In this document: one piece after another, positions 27,304-36,169 of the stretch
Layout: each line of letters opens with the position of its first letter
Numbering within the stretch: position 1 is the stretch's first letter
Source: Devosia sp.
Lineage (GTDB): Bacteria; Pseudomonadota; Alphaproteobacteria; Rhizobiales; Devosiaceae
Direction: 5' to 3'
DNA: 64,000 nucleotides
Assembly: GCF_028290625.1 (NCBI RefSeq)
Contig: NZ_JAQGJM010000038.1
Coordinates: 186,001-250,000 of the forward strand
Notes under the pieces: model-generated
The model's input: the letters and a program-made list of their open reading frames with translations, nothing else
Told to the model about the DNA's origin: nothing
Databases searched by the model: none
Translations under genes and position numbers: made by a program

Positions 27304-28254
27304 TTACGCGAGCAGTTCAGCGACAAAGGCATCGATGTCGGCCGGCGTGGTGACCGATGTGCCAATGGCTTCGGCATTGATACGCTTGGCCAGGCCGGTC
27401 AGCACCTTACCGGTGCCAAGCTCGGCCAGATGGGTGACGCCACCGGGGCCGGTGAGCCAGGTGACGGTCTCGGTCCAGCGTACGACGCCGGTAACCTGCT
27501 CGACCAGACGCTGGCGAATTTCGGCCGGATCGGTGATCGGCATAGCGAGCACGTTGGCGACCAGCGGGACAACGGGAGCGTTCATGGTGACTTCGGCGAG
27601 CGCCTGCGCCATGGCATCGGCGGCAGGCTGCATCAGCGAGCAATGGAACGGTGCACTGACGGGCAGCAGCAGGGCACGCTTGGCGCCCTTGGCCTTGGCC
27701 AGCTCGACGGCGCGTTCGATGGCGGCCACGGTGCCGGAGACGACGACTTGGCCCGGCGCATTGTCGTTGGCTACGTCGCACACTTCGCCTTGGGCAGCCT
27801 CGGCAGCAACTTCATGGGTGGTGGCCATATCGAGGCCGAGCAGTGCCGCCATGGCGCCATGGCCGACTGGCACGGCCTTCTGCATGGCTTGGCCACGGGT
27901 TTTGAGCAGGCGCGCGGTATCGGCAATGGTGAAGGTGCCGGCGGCGGCGAGCGCGGAATATTCGCCGAGCGAATGACCGGCAACGAACGCGGCGTGATCG
28001 GCGAGGCGAACGCCCTTGGACTCGAGCACGCGAATAATGGCGAGACTGACGGCCATCAGCGCAGGCTGGGCGTTTTCAGTCAGGCGCAGGATATCGTCGG
28101 GGCCTTCGAACATGATGGCGGAGAGGCGCTGGCCGAGCGCTTCGTCGACTTCCTGGAAGACGGCGCGGGCCTCGGGATAGGCGGCGGCGAGATCCTTGCC
28201 CATGCCGACGGCCTGGCTACCCTGGCCGGGAAAGGTGAATGCGCGCTTGGTCAT
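27304..28254 (-). CDS. fabD: Malonyl-CoA:ACP transacylase
   Basis: 316 residues. FPGQGSQAVGMG at the N-terminus and the nucleophile elbow AGHSLGEYSALAAAG (Ser about residue 95) are canonical; the partner histidine is in APFHCSLM. It loads malonate onto ACP. It is the first gene of the minus-strand fatty acid cluster. Confidence 0.96.
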   Translation of the reverse strand: MTKRAFTFPGQGSQAVGMGKDLAAAYPEARAVFQEVDEALGQRLSAIMFEGPDDILRLTENAQPALMAVSLAIIRVLESKGVRLADHAAFVAGHSLGEYSALAAAGTFTIADTARLLKTRGQAMQKAVPVGHGAMAALLGLDMATTHEVAAEAAQGEVCDVANDNAPGQVVVSGTVAAIERAVELAKAKGAKRALLLPVSAPFHCSLMQPAADAMAQALAEVTMNAPVVPLVANVLAMPITDPAEIRQRLVEQVTGVVRWTETVTWLTGPGGVTHLAELGTGKVLTGLAKRINAEAIGTSVTTPADIDAFVAELLA

Positions 28255-28400
28255 GATGAACCCCTCGTTTCGTCGCAGTATGACAACCCCTAATGGGATG
28301 TCCAGTTGCGCGGCGTTTGCCGGGAGTGTGCGGCAGAGTCAAGGCGGCAGGCCGCGGGGTGACGGGAGCGGCCTCGTGGCCGCCCCCATGGGCAACAGTG

Positions 28401-28769
28401 TTACTGAACGCCGAGCATCTGCTTGGTGGCGGTTTCGGCCATATCGGCGGCCTGCTTGATCTGCTCGTCGGTCAGGCCCTGAGCCTTGCCGGCATCTTCG
28501 GCGGCCTTGCGGGCAGCCGCAATGGTTTCCTGCTTCTGCGCATCGGTCATGGTGGCGGCCTGGGCCTGGATGGCCTTCATGGCATCGTCCGGCGTGGGCG
28601 CGGTGGCGGCGGGGGCCATTGCCGGGGCTTCGACAGCGGCGGGCGCCGCAGGAGCGGTGACGGCAGCAGGGGTTGCGGCAGCGGCGGGCGTCTCGGCATC
28701 GTTCTTGCCGCAAGCGGTCAGAGCCAGGGCGGACACGAGAACCAGGGGCAGAAGAAATTTGACGGTCAT
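28401..28769 (-). CDS. Small putative lipoprotein, Ala-rich
   Basis: 122 residues from the ATG at 28769. The N-terminus MTVKFLLPLVLVSALALTACGK is a lipoprotein signal with lipobox LTAC, so the mature chain starts at about Cys20 and is anchored to a membrane. A Pro/Ala-rich linker (about 25-60) is followed by a helical Ala/Gln/Lys domain with two repeats around QAQAATMTDAQKQETIAAARKA. No family is recognised. A GGGAAAA stretch serves as the ribosome binding site. Downstream is a GC hairpin (28368-28383) without a T run. Confidence 0.8.
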   Translation of the reverse strand: MTVKFLLPLVLVSALALTACGKNDAETPAAAATPAAVTAPAAPAAVEAPAMAPAATAPTPDDAMKAIQAQAATMTDAQKQETIAAARKAAEDAGKAQGLTDEQIKQAADMAETATKQMLGVQ

Positions 28770-28988
28770 GTAATATTTTCCCACATGTTTGGGCTTGAGA
28801 GTTTCAAGCCTAGCGGGGATAGCAGGCCGAATTGGGCGAAGATGTGTCGCCATCGTGTCGAACCCACGACAATTCACAGCGGCGTGATCGGATTGTTGCG
28901 CGAAGTGCTTGCCGGCAAGCGATGCGTTTACACCAGCACTGTAGAGGCGTAATTTGCGGGGGTGTCAGTTCTCAAAAGGGAGGAAGTC

Positions 28989-29369
28989 ATGCTCACAGAT
29001 CATCGTGCCTACGCAACTATCCCGGCTGCAGACATGAGCCGCGCAAAATCGTGGTATCACGACAAACTCGGGCTCACCCCGGCAATGGAAGACGAGATGG
29101 GCTGCATCTACAAGGTCGGCGGGGGCACCAGTTTCCTGCTGTATCCGACGCCCAATGCCGGCAAGGCGCCCAACACCCTGCTGTCCTTCGCCACCGATGA
29201 CGTGGAGGCCGAAGTGAAGGATTTGCGGCGTCACGGCGTTAAGTTCGAAGACTATGACATGCCCGGCCTCAAGACGGTCAACGGCATCGCCACCATGGGC
29301 CAGTACCATGCGGCCTGGTTCAAGGACTCCGAAGGCAATATCCTGGCCGTGGGTGACGAGCCGAACTGA
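28989..29369 (+). CDS. VOC (glyoxalase/bleomycin-resistance fold) family protein
   Basis: 126 residues. The ATG at 28989 is preceded by a strong GGGAGGAAG ribosome binding site, so the in-frame GTG nine codons upstream is unlikely. YATIPAADMSRAKSWYHDKLGLTP and the C-terminal WFKDSEGNILAVGDEP are typical of vicinal oxygen chelate proteins. The substrate cannot be told from sequence. It is a single-gene unit closed by the terminator at 29400-29426. Confidence 0.85.
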   Translation: MLTDHRAYATIPAADMSRAKSWYHDKLGLTPAMEDEMGCIYKVGGGTSFLLYPTPNAGKAPNTLLSFATDDVEAEVKDLRRHGVKFEDYDMPGLKTVNGIATMGQYHAAWFKDSEGNILAVGDEPN

Positions 29370-29399
29370 GCCAGCCTCCGGCGACACCAAGCAGAATAT

Positions 29400-29426
29400 G
29401 CCGCCGGGCCATCCGGCGGCGTTTTT
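29400..29426 (+). terminator. Intrinsic terminator after the VOC gene
   Basis: GCCGCCGG and CCGGCGGC pair in an 8-bp stem with a 5-base loop, followed by GTTTTT, 31 bases past the stop codon. It insulates the VOC gene from rpsF. Confidence 0.88.
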
Positions 29427-29648
29427 GCTTGATCTGACGCCCGTTTCGCCCTATTGCACCGCCAGCATTCGTTTGGCCGGGGGCTGAACGGAGGGTTTGC
29501 TATTGGCGAAAGCCGATGCAGATAGGGTGAAATTCCCGGCCTCCCGTGTTCCCGCTCTTTGCAAGACTGCTTTGATGCCCTTCCCGGCTTCAAGGAGGCT
29601 CCGCGCCAGCAAGTGCACATGTGTTGAACCACTGAGGAAGCCGCATTC

Positions 29649-30056
29649 ATGGCCCTTTACGAGCATATCTTCCTGGCGCGCCAGGACGTTTCCCAGCAGC
29701 AGGTCGAAGAACTGACCGCGTCGCTGACTGAAATCCTGACCGCCAATGGCGGCAAGGTTACCAAGAACGAATATTGGGGCCTCAAGGGCCTCTCCTACCG
29801 CATCCGCAAGAACCGCAAGGCTCACTATTCGCTGATGAACATCGACGCTCCATCGGCCGCAGTGGTCGAAATGGAACGCCAGATGCGCATCAATGAAGAC
29901 ATCCTGCGCTTCATGACCGTGCGTGTGGACGAGCTGGAAGAAGGCCCGTCGGCAATGATGCAGAAGCGCGATCGCGACGACCGCGATGGCGGTGGCCGTC
30001 CCGATCGTGGTGGCGACCGTTTTGGCGGCGGCGAACGCCGTCCGCGCCGTTTCTAA
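29649..30056 (+). CDS. rpsF: 30S ribosomal protein S6
   Basis: 135 residues. [41 protein letters not shown] and [19 protein letters not shown] are canonical S6 segments. The C-terminal 35 residues are rich in Arg, Asp and Gly, as in other alphaproteobacteria. It pairs with S18 on the small subunit platform and is followed by rpsR. The 220-base leader after the terminator at 29426 contains no gene; I cannot identify a specific S6:S18 autoregulatory fold in it. Confidence 0.97.
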   Translation: MALYEHIFLARQDVSQQQVEELTASLTEILTANGGKVTKNEYWGLKGLSYRIRKNRKAHYSLMNIDAPSAAVVEMERQMRINEDILRFMTVRVDELEEGPSAMMQKRDRDDRDGGGRPDRGGDRFGGGERRPRRF

Positions 30057-30073
30057 GATAAGGACTAACAGCT

Positions 30074-30328
30074 ATGGCAATTCGTGACCTAACTACCGCC
30101 CAGGCCCGCCGTCCGTTCCAGCGCCGGCGCAAGACCTGCCCGTTCTCGGGCGAAGGCGCACCAAAGATCGACTACAAGGACGTGCGCCTGCTGAGCCGCT
30201 ACGTCTCCGAGCGCGGCAAAATCGTGCCAAGCCGCATCACTGCCGTTTCGGCGCTGAAGCAGCGTGAACTGGCTCGTGCGATCAAGCGTGCCCGCTTCAT
30301 CGGCATCATGCCGTACGCTATCCAGTAA
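30074..30328 (+). CDS. rpsR: 30S ribosomal protein S18
   Basis: 84 residues. [37 protein letters not shown] and [21 protein letters not shown] are canonical. It is 17 bases after rpsF. In many Hyphomicrobiales a DUF2232 membrane-protein gene lies between rpsR and rplI; here there is instead a 232-base non-coding spacer carrying a repeat and a predicted structured RNA. Confidence 0.97.
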   Translation: MAIRDLTTAQARRPFQRRRKTCPFSGEGAPKIDYKDVRLLSRYVSERGKIVPSRITAVSALKQRELARAIKRARFIGIMPYAIQ

Positions 30329-30354
30329 GTTCGCGGGGCTGGCGATCTAGCGGC

Positions 30355-30415
30355 GGTTCGCTGCGCCTCCGGTGCTCACGTACTTAAGTACGCTCCGCTC
30401 CGGTTCTCGCGAACC
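30355..30415. repeat. 61-nt palindromic intergenic element, copy B
   Basis: Same length and core as the element at 7263-7323. The end arms are GGTTCGC (30355-30361) and GCGAACC (30409-30415), and the centre holds the perfect palindrome CGTACTTAAGTACG. It begins 26 bases after rpsR, in the transcribed spacer. Confidence 0.75.
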
Positions 30416-30432
30416 ACCACTATCTCATCCAG

Positions 30433-30500
30433 CCCAACGACTTTCTGATCGGCCTACTGCCTCGCGCAGTGGCCCGTGCCCTTCGGGGCACATCGTTGGG
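30433..30500 (+). ncRNA. Candidate structured RNA (three-way junction) in the rpsR-rplI spacer
   Basis: An outer stem CCCAACGA (30433-30440) with TCGTTGGG (30493-30500) encloses two hairpins. One is GGCC-t-ACTGC, loop CTCGC, GCAGT-GGCC (30451-30474). The other is GTGCCC-TTCG-GGGCAC (30476-30491) with a UUCG tetraloop. Single unpaired bases separate the helices on the 3' side, as in a compact three-way junction. Two more hairpins follow before rplI (30504-30516 and 30526-30539). It may be a cis-acting leader of rplI or a processed small RNA; I recognise no named family. Confidence 0.5.
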
Positions 30501-30560
30501 GTTCCGGATGGTCCGGGGCTCCTAACCACCCAAGGGTGGGACAGCCAAAGGAATATTCCC

Positions 30561-31133
30561 ATGAAAGTTATTCTGCTCGAGCGCATCGCGCGCACCGGTT
30601 CGATCGGCGACGAAGTCACCGTCAAGGACGGCTTTGCCCGTAACTTCCTGCTGCCTCAGGGCAAGGCGCTTCGCGCCACGGAAGGCAATCGCGCCAAGTT
30701 TGCCGTCGAACGCGTCAATATCGAAAAGCGCAATGACGAACGCCGCAACGCGGCAGCCGGCATTGCCGAAGGCCTCAATGGCCGCACCGTCATCATCATC
30801 CGCCAGGCCGGCGAAACCGGCCAGCTTTACGGTTCGGTCGCATCGCGCGACATCGTGGAAGCCCTGGGCGCCGATGGCTTTGTCATCCAGCGTTCGCAGG
30901 TCGACCTGATGGACCCGATCAAGTCGGTCGGCGTTCACACCGTGTCGCTGCACCTGCACTCGGAAGTGGCCGTCACGATCCGCGTCAACGTGGCCCGCTC
31001 GACCGATGAAGCGACCCGCCAGGATAGCGGCGAAGACCTCACCGTCACCGTCTATGAAGAAGACGAAGCCGGCGATTTCGCCGCCGGCCAGAAGGACGCC
31101 CAGCAGGACGACCGCTTCGACGACGAAGTCTGA
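30561..31133 (+). CDS. rplI: 50S ribosomal protein L9
   Basis: 190 residues from the ATG at 30561; a longer open frame upstream runs through the repeat and structured spacer and is not coding. [32 protein letters not shown] is the canonical N-terminal domain, then the long connecting helix and a C-terminal domain ending near [17 protein letters not shown]. An acidic tail of about 40 residues (Asp/Glu/Gln-rich) extends past the usual end, as in related alphaproteobacteria. A terminator follows. Confidence 0.96.
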   Translation: MKVILLERIARTGSIGDEVTVKDGFARNFLLPQGKALRATEGNRAKFAVERVNIEKRNDERRNAAAGIAEGLNGRTVIIIRQAGETGQLYGSVASRDIVEALGADGFVIQRSQVDLMDPIKSVGVHTVSLHLHSEVAVTIRVNVARSTDEATRQDSGEDLTVTVYEEDEAGDFAAGQKDAQQDDRFDDEV

Positions 31134-31154
31134 TTTTTGGGACTTTAGATTTGG

Positions 31155-31182
31155 AAAGGCCGGGCGCAAGCCCGGCCTTTTT
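31155..31182. terminator. Bidirectional terminator between rplI and the epoxide hydrolase gene
   Basis: AAAGGCCGGGC and GCCCGGCCTTT form an 11-bp stem with a GCAA tetraloop and flanking A and T runs, between two convergent genes. It can end transcripts from both sides. Confidence 0.9.
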
Positions 31183-31198
31183 CGTTTTGCGCCCAGCC

Positions 31199-32341
31199 TT
31201 AGAGGCCGGCAAAGAACTCGCGCACTTCACCCATCCAAAGGCCGGGCACTTCCAGCACTGCATAATGGCCGCCTTCGTCCAGTTCGGTCCAACGCAGGAT
31301 GGTGTTGGACTGTTCGCCAAAGCGGCGGATCGGCACTTCGTCATAGCCGAACACGGCCACGCCGGTGGGAACGCCCGAATTCGCCTTGGGGCTCCAGGCC
31401 TCGGGATCATGGGCGTTTTCGTAGTAGAGCCGCATCGAGGAAGCTGCCGTTCCGGTGAACCAGTAGACCAGCGCATTGGTGAGGAACGCGTCGGCATCGA
31501 CCGCTTCGGGCCGATCGCCGAAGCTGGTGAACAGGTCGCTGATCCAGGCCAGCAGGCCAATGGGCGAATCCGAGACGGCATAGGCCAGGGACTGTGGACG
31601 GCTGGACTGGACGGCGTTGAAGCCAAAATGCTCGGCCATGAAACGTTGCAGCCGCCGCATCCGGGCCAGTTCACGCTCGTTGAACGTGGCGATGACCTCC
31701 GGCTCGATCGGCCCCATCGGGATGAAGCCCATGGTGGCGGCGTTCAGCTGAATGCCAGTCACCTTCTCGGGCGCGATGCGGCCGATTTCAGGGCCGATTA
31801 TCGCCCCCGCGTCGCCCCCTTGGATGCCGAAGCGGGCGTAATCCAGGCGGCTCATCAGCTCGATCAGCGCGCGCGCGATGCGGCCATTGTTCCAGCCAGC
31901 TTCCTTAGTGGGGCCGGAAAAACCAAAGCCCGGCAACGATGGGATTACGACGTCGAAAGCATTTTCGGCCTTGCCGCCATGAGCGACCGGATCAGTCAGC
32001 GGCCCGATGACGCCGAGGAACTCGACGAACGAGCCCGGCCAGCCATGGATCAGCAGCAGCGGAGTGGCGTTGGCCTCGGCCGATTTGACGTGGATGAAAT
32101 GCAGGTTCTGGCCATCGACGGTCGTGGTGAACTGGGGGTGCCGGTTGATCGCGGCTTCCTGAGCGCGCCAATCGAACCCGTTGCGGAGGCGTGCGAGCAT
32201 GGTTTGCACATAGGAGAGCGCCGGCCCCTGCTCCCACCCGTCCGTGGTGACGGAGGGAAGCACAGTCTGGGCCAAACGCGCGTTGAGATCGTCAAGGGCA
32301 GCATCCGAGACGGCAATTTTGAACGGGGTAATGGTGGACAT
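31199..32341 (-). CDS. Epoxide hydrolase family protein (alpha/beta hydrolase)
   Basis: 380 residues. An N-terminal EHN domain (FKIAVSDAALDDLNARL, about 7-110) precedes an alpha/beta hydrolase fold with the oxyanion motif HGWPGSFVEFL, the nucleophile elbow GGDAGAII (aspartate nucleophile) and the catalytic histidine in DEGGHYAVLE. This architecture is that of microsomal-type epoxide hydrolases; sulfur-linked lactone or other substrates are also possible. An AraC-type regulator gene lies about 100 bases upstream in the same direction and may control it. Confidence 0.9.
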   Translation of the reverse strand: MSTITPFKIAVSDAALDDLNARLAQTVLPSVTTDGWEQGPALSYVQTMLARLRNGFDWRAQEAAINRHPQFTTTVDGQNLHFIHVKSAEANATPLLLIHGWPGSFVEFLGVIGPLTDPVAHGGKAENAFDVVIPSLPGFGFSGPTKEAGWNNGRIARALIELMSRLDYARFGIQGGDAGAIIGPEIGRIAPEKVTGIQLNAATMGFIPMGPIEPEVIATFNERELARMRRLQRFMAEHFGFNAVQSSRPQSLAYAVSDSPIGLLAWISDLFTSFGDRPEAVDADAFLTNALVYWFTGTAASSMRLYYENAHDPEAWSPKANSGVPTGVAVFGYDEVPIRRFGEQSNTILRWTELDEGGHYAVLEVPGLWMGEVREFFAGL

Positions 32342-32439
32342 TCTCGTTCTCCTGATTGGGTTTAGGTGAGATCGAACTCACTTGACCCCCTCGTTCTAGC
32401 CAGCGCGGCCGGATCAGGATTGAAGAAATCCGACAGTTT

Positions 32440-33114
32440 TCAGGGTGGCGTGCCCGCGGCGATGGCACGCGGCGTCTGGCCCATGATGGCCTTGAGCGAC
32501 CGGATCATGTGGGGCTGGTCGGCATAGCCGAGAGCGAAAGCGACATCGGCCGCAGCTTGGCCGGCTTGCAGCAGCGACATGGCCTTGCGAGCGCGCTCGA
32601 TCTGGGTGAAGCCCTTGTAGGTCAGGCCGGTTGTGCGCAGGAAGTGACGCTGCAAGGTCCGTTCCGACATGGCCATCGCCCTGCCCTGAACGACAGATGA
32701 TACCGCGCCATTGGTCTCGACGATCTCGGCGCGGGCCAGCCGTTCGATAAAGCCATCCACATTGGCGAAATTAGGAATTTCCACCACGTCGGTGCCGATC
32801 CAGAAGCGGTCCTGGCCGATCATCGGCATCAGCACGCCTTCGTCGCGCATTCGCTCACCGGGCATCAGGGGCATGAAACTGTCCGGATTGAAGGAGATGG
32901 CGAGAATTTCATCGCCGGGCTCGGCGACATAGGTCACTGGCCTGGTGGTCAGCCCTGTGCGCAGAACCATGAGCCGATCGCGGCGCTTGAGGACAGCGAT
33001 GTCCCAGCAGCCGTCGGGCAGGATCGCCATCTGGCTAGCCTCGGTAAACGTGATGAGGCTGACGTCGCGAACCAGGGGCGACTCCAGGCCGGTGGCATGC
33101 GTGACAATGGGCAT
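32440..33114 (-). CDS. AraC-family transcriptional regulator
   Basis: 224 residues. A C-terminal AraC DNA-binding domain of about 100 residues shows MSERTLQRHFLRTTGLTYKGFTQIERARKAMSLL, QAAADVAFALGYADQPHMIRSLKAIMGQTP, i.e. both helix-turn-helix units and the usual end. The N-terminal half is a DUF6597-like sensory region with PDGCWDIAVL. It lies upstream of the epoxide hydrolase gene on the same strand, so it probably regulates that gene; this is inferred from position. The 275 bases between it and dnaB hold no gene and must contain both promoters. Confidence 0.88.
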   Translation of the reverse strand: MPIVTHATGLESPLVRDVSLITFTEASQMAILPDGCWDIAVLKRRDRLMVLRTGLTTRPVTYVAEPGDEILAISFNPDSFMPLMPGERMRDEGVLMPMIGQDRFWIGTDVVEIPNFANVDGFIERLARAEIVETNGAVSSVVQGRAMAMSERTLQRHFLRTTGLTYKGFTQIERARKAMSLLQAGQAAADVAFALGYADQPHMIRSLKAIMGQTPRAIAAGTPP

Positions 33115-33389
33115 GGTCGGCGCGCTATCCCTGTTGCGGGCGCAGTATCATCGGCGTTCGGCGGCGGGCTGTCCACTGTCCGCGCGCAAGGTGCCCGAGC
33201 CGGTCTTGGGAAACAGGCGCGACTCGGTCATTTTGCTGCCTTGAGCATATGCAAAACAAAATGCGAACATTCCCCGTTGTCCACACAGTTCACAGGCGCG
33301 GTTCGCACAACGTTAACTGTGCAGCAGGTAGGTCGAGACTCGTGATCAACCCCCGTGGTTAAGAAACGTTAATATTTACCCCGAGGCAC

Positions 33390-34877
33390 ATGATGGCTGA
33401 AATTGCACGGCTTCATCCCGCGGAGGACAAGTCCTTCCGCCTCGCCCCGCACAATGTGGAGGCAGAGCAGGCGCTGCTGGGCGCCGTCCTCGTCAATAAC
33501 GAAGCGTTCTACCGGGTCTCCGACTTTCTCGAGCCCATCCATTTCTACGAGCCGATTCACCGTGAAATCTATGAGGTGATTGGCAAGTTCGTGCGCGCCG
33601 GCAAGTCGGCCGATCCGATTACCATCAAGACCCATCTGCCGGAAAACCTGCTCGCCGACATGACCATGGCGCAGTATCTGGCGCGCCTGGCCGCCGAGGC
33701 CACCACGGTGCTGAACGCGGCCGACTATGGCCGCATGATCCATGATCTGGCGCTCCGGCGCTCGCTGATCCTGATCGGCGAGGAAATGGTGTCGACGGCC
33801 TATGAGTCCGAAGTCGACGTCACGCCTGAAAAGCAGATCGAAGAGGTCGAAGGCGCGCTGTTCCAACTGGCGGAAAAGGGTCGCTACGACGGCGGCTTCC
33901 AGCCGTTCAATGCAGCGCTGAAAGACGCGATCCAGATGGCCGGCGAGGCCTATGGGCGCGATGGTTCGCTCTCGGGTACCGCAACGGGACTGAGCGATCT
34001 GGACCGGCTGATGGGCGGCTTGCAGCGAAGCGACTTGATCATCCTCGCCGCGCGCCCTGCCATGGGCAAGACGGCGCTGGTGACCAATATCGCCTTCCAC
34101 GTCGCCAAGGAGTGGAAGGGCGACGTGACGCCCGACGGGCATCGCAAGACCGTCAACGGCGGCATTGTGGGCTTTTTCAGCCTGGAAATGAGTTCCGAGC
34201 AGCTCGCCACGCGTATTCTGGCCGAGCAGGCGCAGATTTCCTCATCCGACATTCGACGCGGCAATATTCACGAAAGCCAGTTCGCCAAGCTGGTGGATAC
34301 GTCCAACCTGATGGCGCAGATACCACTCTATATCGATGACACCGGCGGCATCAGCGTGGCCCAATTGGCGGCGCGGGCGCGGCGGCTGAAGCGGCAGAAG
34401 GGGCTCGACCTGCTGGTCGTGGACTATCTGCAACTGCTGTCGGGATCGAGCAAGGCGTCCAGCCAGAACCGCGTGCAGGAACTGACCGAAATTACCACTA
34501 CGCTCAAGGCGCTGGCCAAGGAGCTGGAAGTGCCGATCATTGCGCTCAGCCAGCTGTCGCGCCAGGTCGAAAATCGCGACGACAAGCATCCGCAACTGGC
34601 GGATCTGCGCGAATCGGGCTCTATCGAGCAGGACGCCGACGTGGTGATGTTTGTTTACCGGGAAGAGTATTATCTCAAGAACAAGGAGCCCAAGGAGGGC
34701 TCGCCCGAGCATTTGACGTGGCAGGGGGAAATGGACAAGGTGCACGGCAAGGCCGAAGTGATCATCGGCAAACAGCGCCACGGTCCTACCGGTACGGTGC
34801 AGTTGTCCTTCGAGGCGCAATTCACGCGCTTCGGCAATCTGGCACGCGCCGACTATCTGCCTGAGCGCATGGAGTAA
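33390..34877 (+). CDS. dnaB: Replicative DNA helicase DnaB
   Basis: 495 residues. The N-terminal DnaB domain (PHNVEAEQALLGAVLVNNEAFYRV) is followed by a RecA-like domain with Walker A ARPAMGKT, FFSLEMSSEQLATR, VVDYLQLL and LSQLSRQVENR motifs, and ESGSIEQDADVVMFVYR near the end. The hexamer unwinds DNA at the fork. Two adjacent ATG codons (33390 and 33393) follow GAGG; the second has the better spacing. No intein is present, which is worth stating because DnaB is a frequent intein site. Confidence 0.97.
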   Translation: MMAEIARLHPAEDKSFRLAPHNVEAEQALLGAVLVNNEAFYRVSDFLEPIHFYEPIHREIYEVIGKFVRAGKSADPITIKTHLPENLLADMTMAQYLARLAAEATTVLNAADYGRMIHDLALRRSLILIGEEMVSTAYESEVDVTPEKQIEEVEGALFQLAEKGRYDGGFQPFNAALKDAIQMAGEAYGRDGSLSGTATGLSDLDRLMGGLQRSDLIILAARPAMGKTALVTNIAFHVAKEWKGDVTPDGHRKTVNGGIVGFFSLEMSSEQLATRILAEQAQISSSDIRRGNIHESQFAKLVDTSNLMAQIPLYIDDTGGISVAQLAARARRLKRQKGLDLLVVDYLQLLSGSSKASSQNRVQELTEITTTLKALAKELEVPIIALSQLSRQVENRDDKHPQLADLRESGSIEQDADVVMFVYREEYYLKNKEPKEGSPEHLTWQGEMDKVHGKAEVIIGKQRHGPTGTVQLSFEAQFTRFGNLARADYLPERME

Positions 34878-34878
34878 T

Positions 34879-36003
34879 ATGAGCGTCACGTCTGGCCTGG
34901 GGGGCCTGCTCAGCATCGATCTGGGGGCATTGGCCCGCAATTGGCGTGCGCTCGACAAGGTCAGCGCAGGCGCGCTCACGGGTGCGGTGGTCAAGGCCGA
35001 CGCCTATGGCACCGGCATCGCTCCGTCGAGCAAGGCGCTCTATGCGGCGGGGGCGCGGTTTTTCTTTGTGGCCACGCCGGACGAGGCCATTGCGGTGCGC
35101 AGCGCCCTGCCCGATGCGCATATTTTCGTGCTGGGCGGGCTCTATCCCGGCGCGGCCAATCTCTATGTGCGGCAGAATCTGATGCCCGTCATCGGCTCGA
35201 TGCCGATGCTGGAGGAATGGCTGGCCAAGTGCCTGGAGCGCAACGAGGCCTATGCGTCGGCCTTCCATTTCGATACCGGCATGAACCGGCTGGGCTTCCG
35301 CCTCAACGAGGCGAGCCTCGTGAAGCAGCGCATCGAAACGCTGGGCTATGCACCGCAGATGATCATGAGCCATCTCGCGTGTGCAGATCAGCCCAATCAT
35401 GAAAAGAACCGCACGCAACTGGCGCTGTTCGGCTCGGTGATGGCGCAGTTTCCCGGCATTCCGGCGTCGCTGGCCAATTCGGCCGGGCTGATGACCGGGC
35501 GCGATTATCATTTCCAGATGGTGCGGCCGGGGATCGCGCTCTATGGCGGGCGCGCTGTCGTCGGGCGCAAGAACCCGATGGCGCCGGTGGTGACGCTGCA
35601 TGTGCCGATCCTGCAGGTCAAGGAAGCGCGCACCGGCGAAACGGTGGGCTATGGAGCCAATTACACGCTGGCGCGTGATAGCCGGCTGGCGATCATCGCC
35701 TATGGCTATGCCGATGGTTTCCTGCGGTCGGCCTCGGGCTCGAACACGCGGCCGGGCGCCAAGGTGGTGGTGAACGGGCGGCTTTGCCCTGTGCTGGGCC
35801 GGATATCGATGGATACCAGCATTATCGACGTGACCGAACTGGGCGACAACCTGCCCAAACCCGGCGAGGGTGTTGAAGTGCTAGGACCGGCACTGAGCGT
35901 TGACGACCAGGCCGACGCGGCTGGCACGATCGGGTATGAAATTCTGACCTCGCTCAAGGGGCGCTATACGCGCAATTATGTCGGGGACGGCAATCTTGGG
36001 TAA
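34879..36003 (+). CDS. alr: Alanine racemase
   Basis: 374 residues. Lys39 in VVKADAYGTG carries pyridoxal phosphate, and the second catalytic base is the tyrosine in ETVGYGANYT. MDTSIIDVT and the substrate-binding HFDTGMNRLGF are present. It makes D-alanine for peptidoglycan. It starts one base after the dnaB stop, so the two are co-transcribed. Confidence 0.95.
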   Translation: MSVTSGLGGLLSIDLGALARNWRALDKVSAGALTGAVVKADAYGTGIAPSSKALYAAGARFFFVATPDEAIAVRSALPDAHIFVLGGLYPGAANLYVRQNLMPVIGSMPMLEEWLAKCLERNEAYASAFHFDTGMNRLGFRLNEASLVKQRIETLGYAPQMIMSHLACADQPNHEKNRTQLALFGSVMAQFPGIPASLANSAGLMTGRDYHFQMVRPGIALYGGRAVVGRKNPMAPVVTLHVPILQVKEARTGETVGYGANYTLARDSRLAIIAYGYADGFLRSASGSNTRPGAKVVVNGRLCPVLGRISMDTSIIDVTELGDNLPKPGEGVEVLGPALSVDDQADAAGTIGYEILTSLKGRYTRNYVGDGNLG

Positions 36004-36055
36004 TGTTCGCTATTTGTTCTTGATAGTGCGCACGCGATATGCATTAATCGGCCTC

Positions 36056-36126
36056 GTCATTCCCGCATAGGCGGACATCCACTCGCGTCGCCAGCGGTGG
36101 GCGGGTTTCAGCTTTTGCGGGAATGG
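36056..36126. repeat. Decayed copy of the imperfect palindromic repeat
   Basis: GTCATTCCCGCATAGGCGGA at 36056 and TTTTGCGGGAATGGC ending 36127 resemble the outer arms of the repeats at 13642 and 41449, but the inner arms have diverged. It fills the alr-radA spacer. Confidence 0.6.
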
Positions 36127-36169
36127 CACCAGCACTCTCGCCTTCTCGCTGCATGCGTCAGGAAGACAA

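Noticed and set aside
28368-28383. GCGGCC-TCGT-GGCCGC hairpin after the lipoprotein gene as a terminator
   Set aside because: It lacks a T run on either strand, so it was not listed as a terminator.
33358-33376. TTAA-N6-TTAA upstream of dnaB as a CtrA site
   Set aside because: The CtrA consensus needs a 7-base spacer; here it is 6, and TTAA is common in AT-rich promoter DNA.
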